64,000 nt of DNA, from assembly GCA_004295015.1 (NCBI GenBank), contig SHNE01000035.1, positions 1 through 64,000 on the forward strand, given 5' to 3'. The DNA is from Bacteroidota bacterium (GTDB taxonomy: Bacteria; Bacteroidota; Bacteroidia; AKYH767-A; 2013-40CM-41-45). Both the position numbers and the translations under genes were made by a program. The notes beneath the pieces were generated by a model. That model saw only the letters and a program-made list of their open reading frames with translations, did not search any database and had not been told where the DNA came from. Below are positions 35,798-45,880 of this stretch, piece after piece (position 1 is the stretch's first letter; each line of letters opens with the position of its first letter).

Positions 35798-36490
35798 ATG
35801 AAAATAGGGGTCGTTGTATTTCCGGGATCGAATTGTGATGAAGACATGGTCTATGTCTTAAAGGCAAAGATGCGCCAGCAAGTTGTAAAGCTCTGGCATA
35901 AAGACCACGATTTGCAGGGTTGTGATCTTATCATTCTTCCGGGAGGCTTTTCATATGGCGACTACCTTCGCTCGGGAGCCATTGCCCGTTTTTCTCCAAT
36001 AATGAAGGAGGTAGTTGAATTTGCAAATAAGGGTGGCTATGTTTTTGGTGTTTGTAATGGGTTTCAGATTTTATGCGAAGCCGGTTTACTCCCGGGGGCA
36101 CTGCTCCACAATCCTGATCATCAGTTTTTATGCAGCAATGTTTTCGTGCGTGCAGAACATCAGAATTCATTGTTAACCTCCATGATAGCATCTGATAAAG
36201 TATTGAAAATACCAATTGCTCATGGCCAGGGAAATTATTATGCCGATTCTGATACAATAAAATCAATGAATGAAAACGAACAGATACTTTTTCGTTATTG
36301 TGATGAATCAGGAAATGTCAATCCATCTTCCAACCCAAATGGGTCTTTGAATAATATTGCAGGTATTTGCAATGAAGCGAAAAATGTTTTTGGCATGATG
36401 CCACATCCTGAACGTGCGGCAGATAAAGAATTGGGAAATACGGATGGGAAAATAATTTTCGAATCCTTATTAGCCGGAGTGCAGGTGTAA
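35798..36490 (+). CDS. purQ: Phosphoribosylformylglycinamidine synthase, glutaminase subunit
   Basis: Releases ammonia from glutamine for step four of purine synthesis, working with separate PurL and PurS proteins in the cytoplasm. Starts [16 protein letters not shown]; the catalytic Cys is in GVCNGFQIL near residue 87, and the His-Glu pair in MPHPERA near 206. [15 protein letters not shown] is the family motif. 230 residues, the stand-alone form rather than the large fused enzyme. Convergent with the following T9SS gene; only 45 bp separate them. Confidence 0.96.
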   Translation: MKIGVVVFPGSNCDEDMVYVLKAKMRQQVVKLWHKDHDLQGCDLIILPGGFSYGDYLRSGAIARFSPIMKEVVEFANKGGYVFGVCNGFQILCEAGLLPGALLHNPDHQFLCSNVFVRAEHQNSLLTSMIASDKVLKIPIAHGQGNYYADSDTIKSMNENEQILFRYCDESGNVNPSSNPNGSLNNIAGICNEAKNVFGMMPHPERAADKELGNTDGKIIFESLLAGVQV

Positions 36491-36535
36491 AAAATAAGCT
36501 TCGTCTAATTCCTACTTTTTAACAACTGCCTTAAA

Positions 36536-39472
36536 TCATCTGCGGAGAATTCGTCGGCTGATACTCCAATCCTTAGTACTTACATTGAGAAAATAAATAC
36601 CACCGGATAATTCAGAGGTGTTAATCGGCACTGCCGTTTTCGAACTGATATTTTCTAAATCTTTTTCCAGAATTAATCGTCCGTCTACAGAAAATAGTTG
36701 ATACCTTGCTTTGGAAATTTCCTCTTCGAACAGAAGTGAAATCATTTCATTAAATGGATTCGGATATATGCTGAATCCTGATTTTATTTCAGGATTTTCG
36801 ATTCCAATACTAAATTGAATATTCACACAATCAGAGCTTGTACATCCATTAGCATTGCTGACAGTAACGCAATAGGTTCCGCTGTTGTTCACTGAAAGAG
36901 TTTGTGAACTATCTCCACCGGTCCAGCTGTAAGACGAAAATCCTGCACCCGGATCAAGTATGTAAGTTGAACCGGAAACCAAAGCAGTATCCGGACCCAG
37001 GCTCACTGAAAAGTTAGGATGAATCACTGCCTGTACAGGAACATAATTGCTCGGGCATGCACCATTTGTTGCAATGACATAATAAGTTGTTGTCGTTGTG
37101 ATAAATGGTGTTACAAATGTAGAGCCACTTCCCAATTGAGATCCACCGCTTGAATTTGCATACCAGATAAGAATATCATTGGAACTTGCACTCAGGCTCA
37201 CAGTTCCTGAACCACAACGTGAACCCGGACTTACGACCGGGTCAGGAACCTGAGAGGTAATTCCTGCTATGGCAGCTATGCGATTGCTCGGACAATTGCC
37301 TGCGGACGCCTCTGCATAGTAGGTTGTAGTAACAGTTAATGATGGTGTAGTATACGAATTGCCGGTGCCAACAAGGTTTCCCCCAACAGCTGCGTCAAAC
37401 CAGAAAATTGGATCAGCAGCAGTTGCGTTAAGGGTTATGGGGCCACTATCACACCTGGAAGAATGTGTGACTACAGGATTTGCAGAAACCGGATTGATAG
37501 TTGCCGTTGCGCTTGTTCTGATACTACCGCAACCGGCATTGAAAGCCTCGGCATAATATACTGTTGTTGCACTTATGCTTGGCGTTGTGAACGTATTTCC
37601 ATTTCCAAGTTGAGTACCTCCGGTAGAGGAATTAAACCACCTCACAGGATCAGATGCGGAAGCGCTCAAAGTAACTGTGCCTGTGCCACAACGTTGATCA
37701 GAGACGGTAACGGGAGCTGTTGGAGTGGATAAAATATTTGCAACTACAGGCACGCGAGAGCTGGGACAATTAAATCCTGCCTGAGCGTAATAAGTGGTTG
37801 TTGTACTTATCAGTGGAGTGTTCAAACTTGCTCCCATACCAACCAGGCTTCCTCCGGTGGAAGCATTGTACCAGAAAACACTGTCACCTGAACTCGCCGA
37901 CAAAGCGACTGATCCGGTCCCGCAACGGAAGCCGTCTGTAGTGGAAGTCGGAGGCATTGAGTAATCAATGATGCTTAGGGTATTGATTAAACTATTGTTC
38001 GCCGGAAAAACGTCATTGACATTCAAACTCGTGCAGCTAAACGTGTATAGGCCCGGAACACTTAAATTTACAGCTGTAGAAAATGTGAGCGTATCGAGTT
38101 CTCCGGGTGGAACACTTCCGGAATAAGTTTGATTGAGGGTTTGAGTAATAGGGCCGGTTATCTGAATACTCACAGGAACGTTTGGAACGGTGTCTCTTCC
38201 AAAATTTCTAACAACAACTTTCAGTTGCACATTATTATTTACACATGATCCATTCAAAGGTTGTGTCAATGCTGCTACTGTTATATAAGTCAGGTAATCG
38301 GAGATATTTCCGGAACCATTGGTTTTTACCAGGTATGCTTCTTCTGCATTAAATCCGAAGCTGGAGGAATACCCGCATAAAATATAACCGCCATCTGTTG
38401 TTTGCACTGCACTGTAACCATGGTCGTGATTATCTCCACCATAAGTTCTGCTCCAGGTTGAGTCACCGGAAGAGTTCGTTTTCATCATCCACATATTCGG
38501 CCCGGCCGCACCCGAACTTCTGCTGGTACCACTAAATATGAAACCACCATCCAGCGTTTTGTAAACCTGATGGAAGTCGTCCTGAGAATTTCCTCCATAA
38601 AATTTTGACCAAAGTACCGTACCACCTGAATCAGTCTTTACAGCGTAACCATCATTACCACCTAATCCTGGACCATCAGTACCTCCTGCAAGGATGAAGC
38701 TTCCGTCACTTTGCCTGATGATATGTTCTATATTATCTGTTCCTGAAGTTCCGAATTTTTTTGTCCATAGCGTATCACCATTTGACCTCACCCTAACCAG
38801 ATACATATCAAGACCGGATGAACCGTTTGTGCTTTGACCTCCAAGTAAAAATCCCTGATCAGGTAAAAGGACAATCGTATTTGCATCATCGAAGCCACCG
38901 GTGCCGTAACGTTTAGACCAAAGAGTATCGCCGGAGCTATTGAAGCGAACGATAAAGGCGTCATAATAAGCCGCCGGTGCCGAAGTGGTATATCCACCAA
39001 TAGCAAAGCCCCCATCAGCTGTTTGAACGATATCCTGAGCTCTTTCCTTACCTGATCCTCCCCAATATTTACTCCATTGCACCGTGCCTGCTGAATTCAT
39101 TTTTAAGATGAATGCATCGTCATTTCCAATACCATTATTTGTAGAATAGCCACAAAAGGCAAAGCCGCCATCACCGGTATTGATAGCTCTGTAGAATAAA
39201 TCTTTCCCATTATTGGGACCATTTATTTTTCTTGTCCATAGAGTATCTCCGGCAGTTGTCATTCGGACAACATAAGCGTCTGTATCATTGATTGTAGAAT
39301 CGGCGGTATAACCTACAACCAGGTAGCCTCCTGAAGGAACTTCCAAAACATTTCTGAATGAAACGGTGCTTTTCTTGCTGAATAATTTTTCCCATGTAAC
39401 CTGGGAGAAAGCCATGTTGGAAAACAAAAAAAATCCGCTGAGGAGAAGATTAAGTAGACTAGATTTATTCAT
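36536..39472 (-). CDS. T9SS surface protein with beta-propeller repeats and four Ig_7 modules (paralogue 1)
   Basis: I use the ATG at 39470-39472, which places a good signal peptide at residues 1-24 ending MAFSQ. Residues about 25-395 hold repeating units of the form 'DGGF-x-GGYT ... DTLW-K-YGG', a seven-ish-bladed propeller. A CARDB-like region follows (NFGRDTVPNVPVSIQ), then four CHU_C-associated Ig-like (Ig_7) modules, each with RCG-x-G-x-V-x-LSAS and a WY/WF strand. A 'SYSWTGGDSSQ' PKD-like segment and a T9SS type A domain ending RRILRR close the protein. About three quarters of its N-terminal half matches paralogue 2 by eye. Function probably adhesive. Confidence 0.86.
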   Translation of the reverse strand: MNKSSLLNLLLSGFFLFSNMAFSQVTWEKLFSKKSTVSFRNVLEVPSGGYLVVGYTADSTINDTDAYVVRMTTAGDTLWTRKINGPNNGKDLFYRAINTGDGGFAFCGYSTNNGIGNDDAFILKMNSAGTVQWSKYWGGSGKERAQDIVQTADGGFAIGGYTTSAPAAYYDAFIVRFNSSGDTLWSKRYGTGGFDDANTIVLLPDQGFLLGGQSTNGSSGLDMYLVRVRSNGDTLWTKKFGTSGTDNIEHIIRQSDGSFILAGGTDGPGLGGNDGYAVKTDSGGTVLWSKFYGGNSQDDFHQVYKTLDGGFIFSGTSRSSGAAGPNMWMMKTNSSGDSTWSRTYGGDNHDHGYSAVQTTDGGYILCGYSSSFGFNAEEAYLVKTNGSGNISDYLTYITVAALTQPLNGSCVNNNVQLKVVVRNFGRDTVPNVPVSIQITGPITQTLNQTYSGSVPPGELDTLTFSTAVNLSVPGLYTFSCTSLNVNDVFPANNSLINTLSIIDYSMPPTSTTDGFRCGTGSVALSASSGDSVFWYNASTGGSLVGMGASLNTPLISTTTTYYAQAGFNCPSSRVPVVANILSTPTAPVTVSDQRCGTGTVTLSASASDPVRWFNSSTGGTQLGNGNTFTTPSISATTVYYAEAFNAGCGSIRTSATATINPVSANPVVTHSSRCDSGPITLNATAADPIFWFDAAVGGNLVGTGNSYTTPSLTVTTTYYAEASAGNCPSNRIAAIAGITSQVPDPVVSPGSRCGSGTVSLSASSNDILIWYANSSGGSQLGSGSTFVTPFITTTTTYYVIATNGACPSNYVPVQAVIHPNFSVSLGPDTALVSGSTYILDPGAGFSSYSWTGGDSSQTLSVNNSGTYCVTVSNANGCTSSDCVNIQFSIGIENPEIKSGFSIYPNPFNEMISLLFEEEISKARYQLFSVDGRLILEKDLENISSKTAVPINTSELSGGIYFLNVSTKDWSISRRILRR

Positions 39473-39551
39473 GGAGAAAATGGTATAGCAATTCAATCAA
39501 TTATGACATAAGCATAATTGATTAAAAATTGCTGGTAAGACAATTATCCTT

Positions 39552-41540
39552 TTACTGAAAAAAGAGCCTTTTGGTTACAAATCCATCTTGAAATTGTAAC
39601 CTTAGGAAATAGCTTCCTTTTGTGGCTGAACTGAGGTCGAGTGAATGCCTGTGTGCAGATTCCTTTGTGGTAAAATCAGAAAAGACTTCTTTACCTAAGA
39701 GGTCAAAAACACGAAGGCTCAGAACAGTATTTGCTTTATCAAGGCTAATTTCAAACTTTCCTGTTGATGGATTTGGAAAGACTTCTACTTTGACTTCGCT
39801 GTTAATATCGTCTATCCCAACGAGAACATTTACAAAAACAGTATCACTTGCCTTACAACCATTGGCATCAGTAGCGGTTACAAACACAGATGATGTTGAA
39901 CTTATTGTAACCGTTTGAGAGCTTGCTCCGGTAGACCATAGGTAGGAGGAAAAACCGGGGCCTGCATCCAAGGTGGCAGTCTGGCCGGTTGGGATGCTAA
40001 TAGTGTCAGGACCCAGGCTTAATGTTGGAGAGGCATATACTGTGATAGTTTCGGTGTAAACATTTTTCTGAGGACATACATTATTAAAAACTGCACTGGT
40101 ACATGTAAATGTATACTGCCCCGGGGTGCTCATGTCAATAAGCGTTGAAAAGGCCAGCGTATCGAGATCACCCGGATAAACGTTTCCGTTATAAGTTTCA
40201 TTGATAGTTTGTGTAATAGGTCCGGTGATTTGAATGCTCACGGGAACTGCCGGTACTGTGTCACGTCCAAAATTTCTAACCACAACTCTTACCTGCACAT
40301 TATTTGATGCACAGACCGGTGGGAGCGGACGAGTAAGATCAGTGACAGTAATGTATGTGAGATAATTGCTGACTTCGCCCAGAGAATTTGTTTTGACAAC
40401 ATATGCATCTTCTGCATCAAAACCGAAACTACTGGAGTAGCCAACAAAAATATATCCTCCGTCGAGGGTTTGAACAGCACCGTAACCATGGTCATGATTA
40501 TCTCCGCCATATGTTTTAGTCCAGACTGAGTCTCCTGACGAATCAGTTTTCACCAACCACATATTTGGTTCGAGTGCACCGGAGCTTCTGCTTGTTCCAC
40601 TTAGAATAAATCCATTATCGGTAGTCTCGAAGGCCTGATGAAAATCATCCTGAGAATTGCCTCCGTAAATTTTTGACCAGATAGCTGCACCGCCACTGTC
40701 TGTTTTTACCAAGAGACCATCGTTGCCACCCAAACCCGGTCCATCAGTGCCACCTGCAAGAATAAATGATCCATCAGCCAGACGAAGTATATTTTCAATA
40801 TTATCTGTTGCTGTGGTACCAAATTTTCTGGTCCATAATGTATCGCCGATGGAGTTTGCTCTGACTAAATACAAATCCAGCCCATTCGAACCATTTGTTC
40901 CCTGTCCTCCTATAATAAACCCGTCATCAGGTAATAAAACGATGGAGTTTGCATCTTCAAAGCCGCCTCCTCCGTAGAATTTGCTCCACAAAGTATCGCC
41001 TGCACTATTGATACGTAGAATGAAAGCATCATAATAAGAAGCCGGGGGAGAGGTACTGTATCCGGTTATTGCATACCCACCATCCGCGGTTTGAATGATA
41101 TCCTGACCTCTGTCTTTCGCAGGTCCACCCCAATAGTTAGACCATTGAATGACACCACTGCCATCCATTTTCAAGAAATAAACATCATCATTTCCTGCCC
41201 CGTTATTTGTAGAATAACCACAAAAAGCAAAGCCACCATCCGCAGTGTTAATGACTTTGTAAAAAAGATCCTTTCTGCTTCCTGAGCCATTGATGCGTTT
41301 CTTCCACAATGTATCGCCCGCAGTTGTCATTCGCACAGCATATGCGTCACTGTCATTGGCTGTTGAATCAGCAGTATATCCGGCAATCATGTAACCGCCG
41401 GCAGGTACTTCAATAACACATCGAAATACGTCGGTACTTTTCTTGCTAAACAATTTTTCCCATGTTACCTGGGAGAAACCGGAATAAGAAAACAGTAAAA
41501 AGGCCAGGCAAAGAGATTTTACAAGGGTAGTTTTTTTCAT
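39552..41540 (-). CDS. T9SS surface protein, propeller plus CARDB but no Ig_7 modules (paralogue 2)
   Basis: Same architecture as paralogue 1 through the propeller (VTWEKLFSKKST start) and the CARDB-like region (NFGRDTVPAVPVSIQ), then directly a PKD-like segment (SYLWSTGASSQ) and a type A sorting domain ending RLFFQ. It lacks the Ig_7 array completely, which accounts for its 662-residue length. It lies 79 bp downstream of paralogue 3's palindrome and 79 bp upstream of paralogue 1, same strand. A gain or loss of repeat modules among tandem copies explains the difference. Confidence 0.86.
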   Translation of the reverse strand: MKKTTLVKSLCLAFLLFSYSGFSQVTWEKLFSKKSTDVFRCVIEVPAGGYMIAGYTADSTANDSDAYAVRMTTAGDTLWKKRINGSGSRKDLFYKVINTADGGFAFCGYSTNNGAGNDDVYFLKMDGSGVIQWSNYWGGPAKDRGQDIIQTADGGYAITGYSTSPPASYYDAFILRINSAGDTLWSKFYGGGGFEDANSIVLLPDDGFIIGGQGTNGSNGLDLYLVRANSIGDTLWTRKFGTTATDNIENILRLADGSFILAGGTDGPGLGGNDGLLVKTDSGGAAIWSKIYGGNSQDDFHQAFETTDNGFILSGTSRSSGALEPNMWLVKTDSSGDSVWTKTYGGDNHDHGYGAVQTLDGGYIFVGYSSSFGFDAEDAYVVKTNSLGEVSNYLTYITVTDLTRPLPPVCASNNVQVRVVVRNFGRDTVPAVPVSIQITGPITQTINETYNGNVYPGDLDTLAFSTLIDMSTPGQYTFTCTSAVFNNVCPQKNVYTETITVYASPTLSLGPDTISIPTGQTATLDAGPGFSSYLWSTGASSQTVTISSTSSVFVTATDANGCKASDTVFVNVLVGIDDINSEVKVEVFPNPSTGKFEISLDKANTVLSLRVFDLLGKEVFSDFTTKESAHRHSLDLSSATKGSYFLRLQFQDGFVTKRLFFQ

Positions 41541-41558
41541 TTTAAAAACAGATTAACA

Positions 41559-41594
41559 CAAACAAACCTGCATAGATCTATGCAGGTTTGTTTG
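41559..41594. repeat. 36-bp perfect palindrome between paralogues
   Basis: Eighteen-base arms without a loop, centred at 41576/41577 (core CTGCATAGATCTATGCAG). It lies 17 bp beyond the 3' end of paralogue 3 and 18 bp upstream of paralogue 2's start. As RNA it would form a strong hairpin but with only a weak U-tract, so it may be a terminator, an mRNA processing site or an operator. Confidence 0.7.
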
Positions 41595-41611
41595 AAATGA
41601 CTTTATATTTA

Positions 41612-44600
41612 TTATTGGAGTAAAATTCTTTTACTCACGGTTCCGTTACTCGTCCTTACCTGTAAAAAATACACTCCTTTTGCAGCGGAAGAAAGATCTA
41701 TGCTGTTTCGATAAATACCGGTCCCGCTAAACGAGTCAGTCCAGACGTCTTTACCAAGTATATTCATTACACGTAATTCAATTTTGCTCTTAACTTGTTT
41801 GATGCTAAGTTCAAAATTACCGTTAGAAGGGTTCGGGAATAATTCAATATCGGTTTCGTTTAATATCGGGTTAACGCTTGTGATGAGTGTAATTACTATG
41901 GTGTCCGACCCCTGACAGTTGTTTGCATCAACGACTGAAACATAAACCGTAGAAGGTGTTGAAACATTAATGGTCTGTGTAGTTGCATTCGTACTCCATA
42001 AATAAGAAGTGTAACCTGAACCTGCATTCAAGGTCAGTGTTTGTCCTGAAACGATCCCGATTGTATCAGGGCCAAGAACTACCGACGGTGCAGTGTGTAT
42101 GGTGGCAGTAACAGGAGTTCTCAAACTTGGGCAGGTTCCATCATGGGCCTCTACATAAAATGTAGTCGTAGTGGTAAATGTATTCTGGTAAGTGCTGCCG
42201 GTAGCAACAGCTGTACCTCCACTTGGAGCAGTGAACCAGCTAATACTATTTGAAGCATTTGCAGAAAGCGTGAGCTGAGCAGGTCCGCAACTGGATGCAC
42301 TTGTTACTGTTGGTGTATTAGGTCGTGGGTTCACGGATGCAAGCACCGGAACAAAATTGCTCAAGCAACCGGAAATACCGGCAACAGCATAATAAGTAGT
42401 TCCTGTTGAGATGGAAGGTGTCGTAAAACTGTAACCTGTTCCCAGTAAAGTTCCGTTAGGAGCATCATACCAGGAAACCGGATCAGGCGATGTGGCGCTC
42501 AGATCAACTGTGCCATTTCCACAGCGATTACCAGGAGTTACAGCAGGGTCTGCAGATGTAGTTGCTATGATGGCATCAACCGGGACACGTGCACTCAAAC
42601 AGCTTGTACCGGCTTGTGCATAATAGGTGGTGGTAGTGTTGATCGAGGGAGTAATGAAGCTTGTTCCTGTTCCAAGAGCTGTTCCTCCGCTTGCTGCTGC
42701 ATACCAGGAAATGGTGTCTGAAGAAGTTGCAGTGAGTGTGACAGTTCCCGGTCCACAGTTAGAACCCGTACTTACTGTTGGTGGGGCGGTCACATTAATT
42801 TGTGCAATGACTGCAACCCTTGAGCTGTTACAACCCGACTGAGAGGCTTGTGCATAATACGTGGTTGTTGAACTGATCACAGGCGTGGTGTAATTAATTC
42901 CGGATCCGACCTGTATACCTCCTGTTGAGGCAGTCCACCATGATATTGGACTTGTTGAAGTAGCAGAGATTACAACAGTACCGGTTCCGCATCGGGCTGC
43001 ATTACTTGGAGCAGGCGGATCAACGATCGTTATGGTTGCGGTTACAGGTACCCTTGAACTGGCACATGCATTTACTGCTTGTGCATAGTAGGTAGTTGTC
43101 ACAGCAAGGACAGGAGTCAAATAAGTTGGTCCTGTTCCGATGAGTGTTCCGCCAGTTGAGGCGTTGTACCACTCTATCGGACTTGGAGAAGAAGCAGATA
43201 ATGTAACGGAAGCGGGTCCACATGCACTTTGAGAAGTTACGGTAGGCGGAGAGGCACTGTTTATTATTGCATCAATTCCGACGGGAGTGCTTGGGCAAAA
43301 TGTTCCTGCGACTGCATAATATGTTGTTGTGGCATTCAGATATGGTGTGGTAAACGAATTGCCCGTTCCGAGCAGCAGGCCATTGCTTGTAGCGTCATAC
43401 CATGAAATCGGATCGCTCGCTGTTGCACTGAGTGCTACGGTTCCAGGACCACAGTGAATCACGTTTGATCCAACCGGTGCGGTTGAGGTATTGTTGACAA
43501 TTGCCTGCACTTCTATTCTGTTGGGACAAGAGCCTACTTCCAAATAATATGGAGTGGTTGAAGAAATTGATGGAGTTGTGAATGATGTTCCGCTGGCCAG
43601 TGATGATCCTCCAGTTGCGGCAGCATACCAGGATAAGGACTGAGATGAGTTAGCGGTGAGTGTAACCGTACCGGTACCACAACGATTTTTATCCAAGGCA
43701 GTTGCTGCCCCGGTGCCGATTAAGGCTTGAACAGGAATGCGGTTACTTTTGCAAAACTGATAAGGTACAAACACTTCCCAATCGTAAAAATAATAGTAGC
43801 TGCTTGTTCCACCACTGGAACCATAAATTTCAAGAACTTTAGAAACAGCGTAAGGATAAGTATTACCGGAACTGTTGCGGAATAATGCGCCGCTTCCTGA
43901 ACCTAATCCCAGGCGATAATCATTTCCCGGAGGGATACTAAAATTTAAATATACACGGGATTCACCAATAGGCACATTTACTGTTTTCGACTGAAGTACT
44001 GTTCCTGAAGAGTTTCTGAATTCAATGGTTCGGTTACCCGCTGTAGTTGCATACACCTTCACAGACACCAGTGTCCAGTTAATTCGACTGTCGAATTTCA
44101 AGTATCCGCTGGTGCTGGTAGAGCCCCCACCTGCTGTGTTATCGGTTCGGCCGGCCCTATTTCCTTTTCCACGAAGAGCTTCAACATGATAAGAAGTACT
44201 GGATGTCAAATTTGGGCTTGTGTAGTTAGTGCCCATGTAAACCAGATTTCCTCCACTCGGTGCATCATACCAAAACAATGAATCTTCCGGAGCGGCAGGG
44301 CTAGCTTGAAGTGAGACTTGTCCGCTTGTACAACTCACTCCTGAAGTTGTTGTTGGGTCCTGAACAGGATTGACAACTTCTATGGTCAGATAGCTCGTAT
44401 CGTTTGAATAGGAAATATCATTTACTCTGTGAGATATGGCTGCTACCAGATCATAGGTTCCTGTGCTCGGAAATTCTATAGTTTCGTTGAAAACGAGGTT
44501 CGCTGAAAAGGAAGGAAGCAAAGCGCTGTTCAGCGTATCCTGAATTGTCTTGATAATTGTAGATCCGTTTTTTACCACCAAAGACAAGGCAATGTTTACT

Positions 44601-45880
44601 TCATTTGTATTACCATAATTGGAAAGGTTAATTGAAACAGGGATGTTGAGACTACGGCAAATTGTTGCACCGGGGAGTGAGATGTCATCAATAGCAACAT
44701 CTTTTGTGACACCGCCGGTAGGTGCTAATTTTACCAAAGCGTAATTTGCCGTGTTGCTGGAGTTACGGAAATAGCCAAATGCTGCATAGCCGCCATCGGA
44801 AGTTTGGATACCGTTATATGCATGGTCATGATGTGAAGTTCCATGCGAAGAATTTTGCCATTCGATATTGCCGGAAAAATCTGTTTTTACCAGATAGTAG
44901 TTCGGGTTGATGAGGTTAAAACTTCTGGTGATACCAACAAGAAAGAATCCGCCATCGGCAGTATTCTCTACTGTTTTTCCACCATCTTTTTTTGATCCTC
45001 CTAATGTTCTTGTCCAAAGAGTATCACCAAATTCATCTGTTCGAATCAACCATACATCAGTATCTCCAAGTCCGTTTGGAAGATCATCGGCGTCACCAAC
45101 CATGATGAATCCGCCTCCGGGTACATTTTGAATGTAATGACATTCCTGTAGTCCCGGATTAGCGTAGTTTTTAAACCACTGTACGACGCCATTACCATCC
45201 GTTTTCACGGCATAGAAATCTCCATCAATACCAGCATAAGAATACGATTGACCGGCAAGAATGAAACCGCCGTCAGGGGTTTGTTGAATAGAGTTTCCTA
45301 TTTCCCCGGAGCCGCCTCCAATGCTTTTAGAGAATATACTATCCCCGTTTGCTGCAACCCTTACCAGATAAAAATCTGCAGGAGTAGCACCTCCGGGTTG
45401 ATTCGTTACACCTACTGCAGCATAACCTCCATCGCTGGTTTGAATGACAGCCTCAAATTCCTGTGTGTATTGGTTACCAAAAGTTTTTTGCCATTGGATG
45501 TTTCCCAGCCCGTCAGTTTTTACAAGCCACGCATCATTTCCACCTACACCATAGGTGTTAGTAAAGCCGCACATGATAAATCCTCCGTCTGAAGTCAGGC
45601 GTATCATATTCCCAAAATCGAACTGTGTTCCGCCGTATGATTTGGTCCACAACACATTTCCTGAGGCATCGGTTCTCACGACCCACATATCTGATTGGCC
45701 ATTACTGTATGTGTCAGAACGGCCTATCATTATAAAACCACTATCGGGTAGTTGTTCCACCCAACGTCCGTCTTCATTTCCGGATCCGCCATATTCTTTG
45801 GTGAAGACAATTTGTGCCTTAGAGTTGTAGCTGAGGGCAATTAGAACGACTAGTGATAAGAAAGAAATTAATTTCTTCAT
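41612..45880 (-). CDS. Giant T9SS surface protein with propeller and eight Ig_7 modules (paralogue 3)
   Basis: 1422 residues. Signal peptide 1-22. Propeller repeats about 23-380 (GGSGNEDGRW, TSDGGFIMCGFT). A CARDB-like region follows, then eight Ig_7 modules (RCG-x-GTV-x-L), the first interrupted by an inserted beta domain of about 140 residues (GKGNRAGRTDNT to VFVPYQF). A PKD-like segment (SYLWSTNATTQ) and a type A sorting domain ending KRILLQ follow. The propeller is more diverged than between paralogues 1 and 2. It is the longest gene here; no catalytic motif is visible, so an adhesive or matrix role is likely. Confidence 0.86.
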   Translation of the reverse strand: MKKLISFLSLVVLIALSYNSKAQIVFTKEYGGSGNEDGRWVEQLPDSGFIMIGRSDTYSNGQSDMWVVRTDASGNVLWTKSYGGTQFDFGNMIRLTSDGGFIMCGFTNTYGVGGNDAWLVKTDGLGNIQWQKTFGNQYTQEFEAVIQTSDGGYAAVGVTNQPGGATPADFYLVRVAANGDSIFSKSIGGGSGEIGNSIQQTPDGGFILAGQSYSYAGIDGDFYAVKTDGNGVVQWFKNYANPGLQECHYIQNVPGGGFIMVGDADDLPNGLGDTDVWLIRTDEFGDTLWTRTLGGSKKDGGKTVENTADGGFFLVGITRSFNLINPNYYLVKTDFSGNIEWQNSSHGTSHHDHAYNGIQTSDGGYAAFGYFRNSSNTANYALVKLAPTGGVTKDVAIDDISLPGATICRSLNIPVSINLSNYGNTNEVNIALSLVVKNGSTIIKTIQDTLNSALLPSFSANLVFNETIEFPSTGTYDLVAAISHRVNDISYSNDTSYLTIEVVNPVQDPTTTSGVSCTSGQVSLQASPAAPEDSLFWYDAPSGGNLVYMGTNYTSPNLTSSTSYHVEALRGKGNRAGRTDNTAGGGSTSTSGYLKFDSRINWTLVSVKVYATTAGNRTIEFRNSSGTVLQSKTVNVPIGESRVYLNFSIPPGNDYRLGLGSGSGALFRNSSGNTYPYAVSKVLEIYGSSGGTSSYYYFYDWEVFVPYQFCKSNRIPVQALIGTGAATALDKNRCGTGTVTLTANSSQSLSWYAAATGGSSLASGTSFTTPSISSTTPYYLEVGSCPNRIEVQAIVNNTSTAPVGSNVIHCGPGTVALSATASDPISWYDATSNGLLLGTGNSFTTPYLNATTTYYAVAGTFCPSTPVGIDAIINSASPPTVTSQSACGPASVTLSASSPSPIEWYNASTGGTLIGTGPTYLTPVLAVTTTYYAQAVNACASSRVPVTATITIVDPPAPSNAARCGTGTVVISATSTSPISWWTASTGGIQVGSGINYTTPVISSTTTYYAQASQSGCNSSRVAVIAQINVTAPPTVSTGSNCGPGTVTLTATSSDTISWYAAASGGTALGTGTSFITPSINTTTTYYAQAGTSCLSARVPVDAIIATTSADPAVTPGNRCGNGTVDLSATSPDPVSWYDAPNGTLLGTGYSFTTPSISTGTTYYAVAGISGCLSNFVPVLASVNPRPNTPTVTSASSCGPAQLTLSANASNSISWFTAPSGGTAVATGSTYQNTFTTTTTFYVEAHDGTCPSLRTPVTATIHTAPSVVLGPDTIGIVSGQTLTLNAGSGYTSYLWSTNATTQTINVSTPSTVYVSVVDANNCQGSDTIVITLITSVNPILNETDIELFPNPSNGNFELSIKQVKSKIELRVMNILGKDVWTDSFSGTGIYRNSIDLSSAAKGVYFLQVRTSNGTVSKRILLQ

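Noticed and set aside
36900-38000. Repeated Ig_7 DNA as a possible tandem repeat array or CRISPR
   Set aside because: The units are long, diverged protein modules in one frame, without regular short repeats and spacers.
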